Positions 1-7,148 of a stretch of 64,000 nt of DNA are shown piece after piece. This DNA comes from HGM04593 sp045661225 (GTDB lineage: Bacteria; Bacteroidota; Bacteroidia; Bacteroidales; Bacteroidaceae). Location: NCBI GenBank assembly GCA_045661225.1, contig JAZRFF010000016.1, positions 1-64,000 on the forward strand, read 5' to 3'. Below the pieces are notes generated by a model. The model had not been told where the DNA came from. It saw nothing but the letters and a program-made list of their open reading frames with translations, and did not search any database. The position numbers and the translations under genes were made by a program. Within the stretch, counting starts at the first letter, position 1, and each line of letters begins with the position of its first letter.

Positions 1-95
1 ATACCATAATTGTCTTCGATATGTGTGATGGAATATCCATCTTCAAGCATATGTATGTATTTGAGCAATGCTTGGTGATCGTGTTTCTTACGCAT
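1..95 (-). mobile_element. Probable IS transposase, N-terminal helix-turn-helix fragment (cut by window edge)
   Basis: An open frame starts with ATG at 95 and runs leftward off the window. The 31 visible residues begin MRKKHDHQALLKYI and continue with a helix-turn-helix-like pattern (LEDGYSITHIEDNYG). From memory this resembles the start of IS3-family OrfA-type transposases common in Bacteroidota, where a short basic N-terminus precedes a DNA-binding helix-turn-helix. Only the N-terminus is present, so the family, the completeness of the element and its ends cannot be judged. It could instead be a stand-alone chromosomal HTH protein. Confidence 0.5.
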
Positions 96-101
96 AAAAT
101 A

Positions 102-134
102 AACCCCAAAGTTTTTTGTCCAAACTTTGGGGTT
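102..134 (-). terminator. Perfect 13-bp inverted repeat; terminator and/or IS-end hairpin
   Basis: AACCCCAAAGTTT (102-114) and its exact complement (122-134) flank a 7-nt loop. Read on the minus strand the hairpin is followed by TATTTT. It lies about 80 bases downstream of the DUF3127 gene, so it may end that transcript. It also sits only 6 bases upstream of the ATG of the probable transposase, where it would hide the translation start of any read-through RNA, as known for some IS elements (established for IS10/IS50; inference here). Confidence 0.6.
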
Positions 135-211
135 CACTTCAAATTTTGCGGCTTTTTCTTTTTGATTGGTTCAAGGTTTCGAGTGTGTTTGACACTCTTT
201 TCCGGTACTGC

Positions 212-583
212 TTAGAACGGCAGGTCGTCGGCGTCGTTTGAGTTGTTGCTGAAGTCGGGAACCTCGACCTTTGGAGCATTTATTACCGGAATGTCCATTG
301 GCGCTCCCGGAGCTGCTCCTCTTTCTACTCTCCACGCACGGATATCGTTGTACCAGCGACCCTGATATTCGCGGGCGTTGATGTCGAACGAAACTGTCAG
401 TTCGTCGCCGGCCTGAATGTTGAACTGTGCTATTTTGTCGGCACCGAACACGTTGAAGCAGATTTTCTTTGGATACTGCTCGTGTGTCTCAAGTACGTAT
501 TCTTGCATTTTCCACTCGTTGCCGGTCTTTGATGTACCGCCTCTTTCGGGCAATACTGCGATGATTTTTCCTGTGATTTCCAT
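212..583 (-). CDS. DUF3127 family protein, SSB-like (OB-fold type) with acidic tail
   Basis: A 123-residue protein of the DUF3127 family, which is common in Bacteroidota and usually about this length. Residues 1-90 form the conserved part (start MEITGKIIAVLPE, then a YVLETHEQYPKK segment and GRWYNDIRAW). A flexible, proline- and asparagine-rich linker follows. The protein ends in DADDLPF, which closely copies the acidic C-terminal tip by which bacterial single-stranded DNA-binding proteins recruit repair partners. A role in single-stranded nucleic-acid binding is therefore inferred; the family has no firmly known function that I can name. It is transcribed divergently from dnaN across a 160-bp gap. 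Confidence 0.8.
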   Translation of the reverse strand: MEITGKIIAVLPERGGTSKTGNEWKMQEYVLETHEQYPKKICFNVFGADKIAQFNIQAGDELTVSFDINAREYQGRWYNDIRAWRVERGAAPGAPMDIPVINAPKVEVPDFSNNSNDADDLPF

Positions 584-675
584 AACTTTTCAAAAATTCT
601 CGGCGAAAATAGTTTATTTATTGCCGAAAAGCAATTTTTTTTCTGAATTTTTGTACGCTTTTATCTATTTAGTCT

Positions 676-683
676 TATCTTTG
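676..683 (+). promoter_or_regulatory. Predicted promoter (-7 box) of dnaN
   Basis: TATCTTTG matches the Bacteroidota -7 consensus TAnnTTTG. A TTTG at 650-653, 22 bases upstream, can serve as the -33 element. Transcription would start near 690, giving a leader of about 55 bases ahead of the dnaN ATG at 744. Confidence 0.55.
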
Positions 684-689
684 TAACTA

Positions 690-705
690 TCGCGCGCGAG
701 CGCGA
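690..705 (+). promoter_or_regulatory. GNRA-capped stem-loop at the 5' end of the dnaN leader
   Basis: TCGCGC (690-695) pairs perfectly with GCGCGA (700-705) around a GCGA loop, which is a GNRA tetraloop. The hairpin is purely GC/CG apart from the closing T-A pair, and it would begin at or very close to the predicted transcription start. A 5'-terminal hairpin of this type usually stabilises mRNA; that role is inferred. Confidence 0.4.
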
Positions 706-743
706 GATGTTTCTTTTGACTAATAATTTAAAATTTCAATATT

Positions 744-1868
744 ATGAACTTTACTGTATCGAGTTCTTTGCTTTCGTCTCGTTTGCAGACAATAAGCCGT
801 GTGATAAACTCAAAGAACACAATTCCGGTCCTTGACTGTATCCTTTTTGAACTGAAAGACAACGTGTTGACATTGACAGCTTCGGACCCCGACAACACTC
901 TCAACACATCGATAGAGGTTGTTGACTGCTCCGAGGATTTCAGCTTTGCAATTTCTTCGAAAATCCTTATCGACTCATTAAAAGAGATTTCGGAACAGCC
1001 TTTGCGCTTTGAGGTTAAGAAAGATACCTACGAAATGACAATATTCTACCAGAATGGCAAGTATAGTATGGTTGGTCAGAATGCTGACGAATATCCTTCG
1101 GCTGCTGTTCTTGGTGAGGGTGCTGTTGCAATAAACATTCCTACAAAGGTGTTGTCAAGCGGTATTGCTTGTTCGCTGTTTGCTACAGCCGACGATGAGG
1201 TGCGTCCGGTAATGTGCGGTGTGTATTTCGATTTTACTCCTGAGAATTTTACAATAGTTGCATCGGACGGCCACAAGTTGGTTCGTTGCCGTGACTATTC
1301 GGTTGTGGGTGCTGAAAAATCGGCCTTTATCCTTCCTAAAAAGCCTGCTACGCTACTGAAGAACCTTTTGGGCAAGGAGGAGCAGGAAGAGGTTGCCGTA
1401 GAATTTGATGGTCGCTTCGCTACATTCGATATGGGCGAGTATAGGCTTGTTTCGCGTCTTTTCGAAGGTCGTTATCCGAACTATAATTCTGTGATTCCGC
1501 AGAATAACCCTCATAAGCTCACTGTTGACCGTGCGGCTCTCATCAGCACTCTGCGACGTGTGGCTATATTCTCGTCACAGGCGAGTCTTATAAAATTGCA
1601 CCTTGAAGATAATAAAGTGGTTATTTCGGCTCAGGATACCGACTTTTCGACATCGGCCGAGGAGAGCCTCGTTTGTAGCTATGAAGGTGCTTCAATGAAC
1701 ATTGGCTTCCGTGCGTCGTTCCTCATAGATATTCTTAACAACACTCCCGGACAAGAGGTGGTCATTGAACTTGCCGACCCTTCACGTGCCGGTGTGATTG
1801 TGCCTGCCGAGCAGGTTGACAAGCAGGAACTGCTTATGTTGTTGATGCCAATGATGCTTACAGAATAA
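744..1868 (+). CDS. dnaN: DNA polymerase III beta subunit (sliding clamp)
   Basis: The product of 374 residues has the normal length of bacterial beta clamps, with three consecutive clamp folds. The start MNFTVSSSLLSSRLQTISRV is the usual N-terminus of Bacteroidota DnaN. The C-terminal part has the typical IGFRASFLIDIL segment and ends in LMLLMPMMLTE, corresponding to the conserved LMPMR-like tail that lines the partner-binding cleft. It rings DNA and tethers the replicative polymerase and repair proteins. The next gene, an exonuclease, starts one base after the stop, so the two are almost certainly co-transcribed. In this phylum dnaN is often separate from dnaA, and no dnaA or origin is visible here. 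Confidence 0.97.
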   Translation: MNFTVSSSLLSSRLQTISRVINSKNTIPVLDCILFELKDNVLTLTASDPDNTLNTSIEVVDCSEDFSFAISSKILIDSLKEISEQPLRFEVKKDTYEMTIFYQNGKYSMVGQNADEYPSAAVLGEGAVAINIPTKVLSSGIACSLFATADDEVRPVMCGVYFDFTPENFTIVASDGHKLVRCRDYSVVGAEKSAFILPKKPATLLKNLLGKEEQEEVAVEFDGRFATFDMGEYRLVSRLFEGRYPNYNSVIPQNNPHKLTVDRAALISTLRRVAIFSSQASLIKLHLEDNKVVISAQDTDFSTSAEESLVCSYEGASMNIGFRASFLIDILNNTPGQEVVIELADPSRAGVIVPAEQVDKQELLMLLMPMMLTE

Positions 1869-1869
1869 T

Positions 1870-2637
1870 ATGGAGCTGAACCTTAAAAAACCTATTATTT
1901 TCTTTGACCTTGAGACTACGGGTACCGATATTTGCAAGGACCGTATTGTGGAGATTTGCTTTATAAAAATTTATCCCGATGGCCGTGAGGTTGAATATAC
2001 AAAGCGAATAAATCCGGGTATGCACATTCCCGAGGCATCGACAGCTGTGCACGGCATTAGTGACGATGATGTCAAGGAGTGTCCGCAGTTCAAGGAGGTG
2101 GCTCGCGAAATTGCAAACGAGTTTGAGGGCTGCGATGTTGCCGGCTTTAATTCGAACCGTTTCGACCTTCCCTTGCTTGCCGAGGAATTTTTGCGTGCGC
2201 AGGTCGATATTGACCTCTCGCGTCTGAATGCGATAGATGTGCAGGTTCTGTATCATAAGCGCGAACCGCGTACACTGTCGGCGGCGCATAAATTCTATTG
2301 TGGAACGGAGTTTGACAATGCTCATAGTGCGCTTGCCGATACTCGCGCGACTTACAATATCTTAAAGGCTCAGCTTGACCACTACGACGACCTTGAGAAT
2401 GATATGACAGCACTTTCGCGTGAGTCCTCGTTTACAAGGAATGTCGATTTTGCGGGTCGTATAGTGTACGACGAAAATGACAGGGAGGTCTTTAATTTTG
2501 GCAAGTACAAAGGAATGCCTGTTGATGCAGTGCTCGACCGTGATCCGGGTTATTATGGCTGGATTATGAACGGCGACTTTGCGCTGAATACCAAGCAGGT
2601 TCTTACAAGAATAAAACTACGCGGTTTTAAAAAATAA
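1870..2637 (+). CDS. DEDDh 3'-5' exonuclease (DnaQ/ExoX-like) with ExoX-type C-terminal domain
   Basis: A 255-residue protein with a DnaQ-like exonuclease fold over residues 8-170. All five metal and catalytic residues are in place: D13 and E15 in FDLETTG, D99 in NSNRFDL, and H152 and D157 in HSALADT. Residues about 205-250 (FNFGKYKGMPVDAV, then YYGWIMNGDF) form the short module found at the C-terminus of ExoX-like proteins. It should remove nucleotides from DNA 3' ends in proofreading or repair. It lacks the PHP and polymerase domains of PolC. Co-transcription with the clamp gene suggests that it acts with the clamp, but I see no obvious clamp-binding peptide. Confidence 0.9.
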   Translation: MELNLKKPIIFFDLETTGTDICKDRIVEICFIKIYPDGREVEYTKRINPGMHIPEASTAVHGISDDDVKECPQFKEVAREIANEFEGCDVAGFNSNRFDLPLLAEEFLRAQVDIDLSRLNAIDVQVLYHKREPRTLSAAHKFYCGTEFDNAHSALADTRATYNILKAQLDHYDDLENDMTALSRESSFTRNVDFAGRIVYDENDREVFNFGKYKGMPVDAVLDRDPGYYGWIMNGDFALNTKQVLTRIKLRGFKK

Positions 2638-2645
2638 CAGACGCG

Positions 2646-4727
2646 ATGCTTAAAGGAAAAAAGATTGTATTGGGCGTGACAGGCAGTATTGCGGCTTACA
2701 AGGCTGCAATGCTTGTGCGGCTTCTTGTCAAGGAGGGTGCCGAAGTGCAGGTGGTGATGACACCGGCTGCTAAGGAGTTTATCACTCCGCTGACGCTTGC
2801 AACGCTGTCGGGGAGGCCGGTGTTGAGCGAGTTTTTCAATACCGGTGACGGAGCCTGGCACAGTCACGTAGAGCTTGGATTGTGGGCCGATGCGATGCTT
2901 GTGGCTCCCGCAACTGCCTCTACTCTTGGGAAAATGGCGTCGGGTATAGCCGATAATTTTCTTGTTACCACATATTTGTCTATGAAGGCGCCGGTGTTTA
3001 TTGCGCCGGCAATGGATCTTGATATGTATGCCCACCCGTCGACACAGCGCAATATAGAGACGCTTGCCGGATACGGTTGTAAAGTGATTGAGGCGGCATC
3101 GGGCGAGCTTGCGAGTCATTTGTGCGGAAAAGGACGTATGGAGGAGCCTGAAAGAATTGTTGCGGCCCTCAAGGATTTTTTTTTCGAAAAGTGTGACCTT
3201 GCCGGGAAGAAAATTTTGATTACCGCCGGTCCTACATATGAAAAAATAGATCCGGTGCGTTTCATAGGCAATTACTCGTCGGGCAAAATGGGTTTTGCAA
3301 TAGCCGAGGAGTGCGCTCGCCGTGGTGCCGAGGTATCGCTTGTCGCAGGACCGGTGTCATTGTCCGTGCAGCACCCATCGATAAGGCGTATCGACGTTGA
3401 ATCGGCGCGTGAGATGTGCGATGCTGCAACAGCGCTTTTCCCGACCTGTGACGCCGCGATATTAAGCGCGGCTGTGGCCGATTATAGACCGGAAACGCAG
3501 GCTCCGGTGAAAATAAAGCGTACAACCGATGAAATGAACATTGTGCTGCGTGCGAACCCCGACATTGCTGCTACTCTTGGCAAAATGAAGAAGGAGGGGC
3601 AGAAAATGGTGGGCTTTGCGCTTGAGACTAACGATGGCGAAAGCAATGCTTTGCGCAAACTTGAATCGAAAAACCTTGACTTTATAGTTCTGAACTCTTT
3701 GGCTGATGAGGGCGCCGGCTTTGCCTGTGACACGAATAAAGTTACAATAATAGACCGTGAGGGCAAAAGCGAGTATCCGCTCAAGAGCAAAAAAAGTGTA
3801 GCAAAGGACGTTGTTGCGCATCTGTCGAAGTTGTTGCTGCTGCTTGTGCTGTTGGTGCTGCCTTCAATGGTGTATGCCGAGGGTGAGGAACTTTCGGCTA
3901 CTGTCAATGTTAATGCTTCGCAGGTGCAGGGTTCGAACACCGAGGTCTTTACAATGTTGCAAGATGCGCTTAATGAATTTATCAACAGCCGCAAATGGAC
4001 GGGTAACACATACGAGGAGTATGAACGTATAACTTGTAGCTTTAACTTTGTTGTAAATTCTTATACTAATGACGGTGCGTTTGATTGCTCTCTTATGGTG
4101 CAGTCCTCGCGCCCTGTCTACGGTTCGTCTTATAATTCTACACTATTTAAATACGAGGATAAAAGTATAAAGTTCAAGTATCAGCCTTATGACCGTCTGG
4201 AATTTGTCGAGGATAATCTTGATAATAACCTTACTGCGGTTATTGCATTTTATGTTTATCTGATTATAGGTATCGACCTCGATTCTATGGGCGAAATGGG
4301 CGGAAGTGAGTTTCTTAACAAGTCGCTCACAATAGCAAATAATGCACAGAATCTGGGCGATGCGGGTTGGAGAGCCGGCAGCGGTGGCAGCAACCGTTAT
4401 TCTATTATCGATGACTATTTGAACGGAGCTTTTGTGCCTGTACGTAAGGCTGTGTACCGCTACCATCGTCTGGGGCTTGACACTATGTTTAAAAATGCAG
4501 ATGCTGGCCGCAAGGTTGTTACAGAGTGCTTTTCGCTTTTGAAAAAAGCCGATGAGGATCGCTCTATGGCCTATTTTATAAGACTTTTTACAGAATATAA
4601 GGTTGACGAGATTGTAAATATATACTCAAAGTCGATACCTGAGGAGAAAAAAACAGTGGTCGATATACTTTCAAAAATCAATCCTTCTCTGTCGACGGAG
4701 TGGGACAAGATTACAAGGAATATTTGA
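2646..4727 (+). CDS. coaBC: CoaBC fused in frame to an exported DUF4835 domain
   Basis: One 693-residue frame holds two proteins that are normally separate. Residues 1-392 are CoaBC, which turns phosphopantothenate into 4'-phosphopantetheine for coenzyme A. Its CoaC half has H74, the PAMDLDMY motif (121-128) and C160 in the flexible flap; its CoaB half has KILITAGPTYE (189-199), NYSSGKMG and K289. Residues 394-411 (SKLLLLLVLLVLPSMVYA) are a textbook signal peptide, followed by a DUF4835 domain to residue 693. DUF4835 proteins are exported, and the family usually lies between coaBC and recN; some annotation sources, as I recall, call it T9SS protein PorD (unverified). There is no stop codon or ATG between the halves. 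CTG at 3822 or TTG at 3831 could allow internal initiation. A sequencing error is the main alternative. Confidence 0.85.
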   Translation: MLKGKKIVLGVTGSIAAYKAAMLVRLLVKEGAEVQVVMTPAAKEFITPLTLATLSGRPVLSEFFNTGDGAWHSHVELGLWADAMLVAPATASTLGKMASGIADNFLVTTYLSMKAPVFIAPAMDLDMYAHPSTQRNIETLAGYGCKVIEAASGELASHLCGKGRMEEPERIVAALKDFFFEKCDLAGKKILITAGPTYEKIDPVRFIGNYSSGKMGFAIAEECARRGAEVSLVAGPVSLSVQHPSIRRIDVESAREMCDAATALFPTCDAAILSAAVADYRPETQAPVKIKRTTDEMNIVLRANPDIAATLGKMKKEGQKMVGFALETNDGESNALRKLESKNLDFIVLNSLADEGAGFACDTNKVTIIDREGKSEYPLKSKKSVAKDVVAHLSKLLLLLVLLVLPSMVYAEGEELSATVNVNASQVQGSNTEVFTMLQDALNEFINSRKWTGNTYEEYERITCSFNFVVNSYTNDGAFDCSLMVQSSRPVYGSSYNSTLFKYEDKSIKFKYQPYDRLEFVEDNLDNNLTAVIAFYVYLIIGIDLDSMGEMGGSEFLNKSLTIANNAQNLGDAGWRAGSGGSNRYSIIDDYLNGAFVPVRKAVYRYHRLGLDTMFKNADAGRKVVTECFSLLKKADEDRSMAYFIRLFTEYKVDEIVNIYSKSIPEEKKTVVDILSKINPSLSTEWDKITRNI

Positions 4728-4731
4728 GATA

Positions 4732-6393
4732 ATGCTTAAGCAAATAACTATACGCAATTTTGCGCTCATCGAGCGGGTCGAGATTGACTTCTCGGCCGGT
4801 TTCTCTGTTATTACAGGAGAAACGGGACACGGAAAATCGGTCTTTCTTGGGGCTGTGTCAATGTTGCTCGGGCAGCGTTCCGACGTAAAAGCCATAAGAG
4901 AAGGTGCCGACCGTTGTGTTATTGAGGGCTGTTTCGATGTCTCCGGCTTCGAGTTGGAGAGTTTCTTTGAAGAAAATGACCTTGATTATGATTGTGAGTG
5001 TATAATACGCCGCGAACTTGCAGCAAATGGCCGCAGTCGTTGTTTCGTTAACGATGTTCCCGTGGCTGTGTCGCTGCTGAAGGAACTTGGTGCGCGTTTA
5101 ATAGATATACATTCGCAGCATCAGAATCTGCTTTTAGGCGATAGAAATTATCAGTTGGCTGTGCTTGACACTCTTGCCGGTGACAAAGAATTGTTGCTTC
5201 AGTATAGGGATTGTTACGACGGCTACAAGGCGCTGCAACGCGAAATTGCAACGCATCGCGAAGCTCTTGAGGCGAGTAGGCGAGACGAGGAGTGGCAGCG
5301 ATTCCAGTATGACGAGATTATGGGCGCATCGTTGAAGAGTGGTGAGCTCGAGGAACTTGAGCAAGAGTTGCAGGAACTTTCGCACGCCGAGGATATCCAG
5401 GCTGCGCTTTATGGCGCTTGCAGTGCAATAGATAATGACGAAAGGAGTATGCTTAATGCTTTGCGAGAGGCTGCAAATGTTCTTTCACGCATAGCTTCGC
5501 ACTATGCAGCAGCGCAGGATTTTGCCGACAGGGTCGAGAGTAATTATATTGAGCTGAAGGATTGTTGCGAGGAGATGCTGCAACGTGCCGAGCGGGTACA
5601 GTTCACTCCGTCGCGCCTTGAATTTGTTGAGAGTCGCGTCGCGCAGATATATACTCTTTTGAAAAAACATAGGGCCGATGATGTTGATGCTTTGCTGGCA
5701 CTTGCTGACGAGTATGGGCAGAGGATTGACGGCATTGTTAATGGCGATGATGAGATAAAGGAACTCGAGAGACGCCTTTCGGCGTTGCGCTTGCAGCTCT
5801 CTAAGCTGGCCGAGGCTCTTTCGGGCTTGCGTAAAGGAAGCGCAGCGTTGTTGCAAGAGAAAATTACGTCGATTCTTGTGAACTTGGGAATGCCTATGAT
5901 TCGTTTCGAGGTTGAATTTACTCCTCTTGCCGATTTTGGCGTTACGGGGCAAGATAATGTGGCATTTTTATTCTCGGCAAACAGTAGCAGCGCACCTCAA
6001 CCTTTGAGCAATGTGGCCTCGGGTGGAGAAATGGCGCGTGTGATGCTTGCGCTTAAGTCTTTAATAGCTACAAGCACAAAACAGCCAACACTTATCTTCG
6101 ACGAGGTCGATACAGGGGTGTCGGGAGTGCTTGCCGAGCGTATGGGACGAATGATGCAGCAGATGGCTGGTGAGAATTGTCAGGTGCTTAGTATAACGCA
6201 TCTGCCGCAGGTTGCAGCCTTGGGAGCTAATCACTATAAAGTCTATAAGGAAGAGACTGACAAAGGTACAATTACAAATATTATAAAATTAAACCAGCAG
6301 GAACGTGTGTGTGAAATTGCCCAAATGATGAGCGGCGAGGTGCTTACCGATGCGGCAATGGATAACGCCCGTGCAATGCTGGCTAAAGCGTAA
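4732..6393 (+). CDS. recN: DNA repair protein RecN
   Basis: The product has 553 residues, the family's usual length. RecN is an SMC-like ATPase acting at double-strand breaks. The N-terminal start MLKQITIRNFALIERVEI is characteristic. Walker A is GETGHGKS (29-36), with His in place of the more usual Ala. The centre, about residues 150-370, is rich in Glu, Leu and Arg and forms the coiled coils. The C-terminal half carries the ABC signature NVASGGEMARVMLALKSL and Walker B LIFDEVDTGVSG. It starts 4 bases after the CoaBC-DUF4835 stop and ends 2 bases before the methyltransferase gene, so it belongs to the same run of genes as dnaN. Confidence 0.96.
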   Translation: MLKQITIRNFALIERVEIDFSAGFSVITGETGHGKSVFLGAVSMLLGQRSDVKAIREGADRCVIEGCFDVSGFELESFFEENDLDYDCECIIRRELAANGRSRCFVNDVPVAVSLLKELGARLIDIHSQHQNLLLGDRNYQLAVLDTLAGDKELLLQYRDCYDGYKALQREIATHREALEASRRDEEWQRFQYDEIMGASLKSGELEELEQELQELSHAEDIQAALYGACSAIDNDERSMLNALREAANVLSRIASHYAAAQDFADRVESNYIELKDCCEEMLQRAERVQFTPSRLEFVESRVAQIYTLLKKHRADDVDALLALADEYGQRIDGIVNGDDEIKELERRLSALRLQLSKLAEALSGLRKGSAALLQEKITSILVNLGMPMIRFEVEFTPLADFGVTGQDNVAFLFSANSSSAPQPLSNVASGGEMARVMLALKSLIATSTKQPTLIFDEVDTGVSGVLAERMGRMMQQMAGENCQVLSITHLPQVAALGANHYKVYKEETDKGTITNIIKLNQQERVCEIAQMMSGEVLTDAAMDNARAMLAKA

Positions 6394-6395
6394 CT

Positions 6396-7139
6396 ATGGT
6401 AAATAACGAGATGATATTTGGCGTGCGCGCTGTTCTTGAGGCGCTCGAGGCCGGAAAAGAGATTGACAAGATTTTGGTAAAGCGTGATATTCAGAGTGAA
6501 CTTTCGCGCGAACTTTTCTCAGCACTTAGGGGACGTACAATTCCTGTTGTACGTGTGCCGGTTGAGAAACTTAATCGTATTACACGCAAGAACCATCAGG
6601 GTGTAATTGCTTATATGTCGGCTGTGGAGTATGCGAGTGTCGATACTCTTGTGCCTACACTATATGAAGAGGGAAAAACCCCGTTTCTGGTGTTGCTTGA
6701 CGGTATTACCGATGTGCGTAACTTTGGCTCTATTGCTCGTACTTGCGATTGTGCAGGTGTCGATGCTATAATACTGCCTTCGCATAACAGTGTAACCGTT
6801 AATGCCGATGCTGTAAAGACTTCGGCGGGAGCTTTGCATACTTTGCCTGTGTGCCGCGAGAAAAATATAACCGAGACGCTTAAGTATCTTAAGGCGTCGG
6901 GAATACGTATTGTGTGTGCTACCGAGAAGGGTGATATGAATTATACTCAGTCTTGCTTTACTGAACCTGTTTGTATTGTTATGGGTGCCGAAGATACCGG
7001 TATCCCTCGTGAGCATCTTGCATTATGCGACGATTGGGTGTCTATTCCGCAATTTGGAAACATTGAGTCGCTGAATGTTTCGGTGGCTACCGGCGTTATT
7101 CTTTACGAGGCTGTGCGTCAGCGTCATTTGCTGGAATAA
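6396..7139 (+). CDS. rlmB: 23S rRNA guanosine-2'-O-methyltransferase, TrmH/SpoU family (RlmB-type)
   Basis: The 247-residue protein has the RlmB layout: an N-terminal substrate-binding domain (start NEMIFGVRAVLEALEAGKEI) and a C-terminal knotted SPOUT methyltransferase domain from about residue 95. The three SpoU motifs are present: DGITDVRNFGSIARTCDCAG, VMGAEDTGIPREHL and SLNVSVATGVILYEAVRQR. It should methylate the ribose of G2251 (E. coli numbering) in 23S rRNA, though paralogues with other targets exist and a second TrmH-like gene lies at 38000. It is the last gene of the dnaN run and converges on tilS with only 9 bases between stops. Confidence 0.88.
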   Translation: MVNNEMIFGVRAVLEALEAGKEIDKILVKRDIQSELSRELFSALRGRTIPVVRVPVEKLNRITRKNHQGVIAYMSAVEYASVDTLVPTLYEEGKTPFLVLLDGITDVRNFGSIARTCDCAGVDAIILPSHNSVTVNADAVKTSAGALHTLPVCREKNITETLKYLKASGIRIVCATEKGDMNYTQSCFTEPVCIVMGAEDTGIPREHLALCDDWVSIPQFGNIESLNVSVATGVILYEAVRQRHLLE

Positions 7140-7148
7140 ACCGGAATT

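Noticed and set aside
21..215. 64-codon plus-strand frame at the left edge
   Set aside because: It runs through the perfect hairpin, is rich in Phe and Cys without any family pattern, and lies opposite the better-supported transposase-like start on the minus strand.
3811..4032. Plus-strand frame starting at TTG 3811 near the CoaBC-DUF4835 junction, as a possible separate gene
   Set aside because: It is in another frame, encodes a Cys/Arg-rich sequence with no family pattern, and the real continuation in the coaBC frame is plainly a DUF4835 domain.
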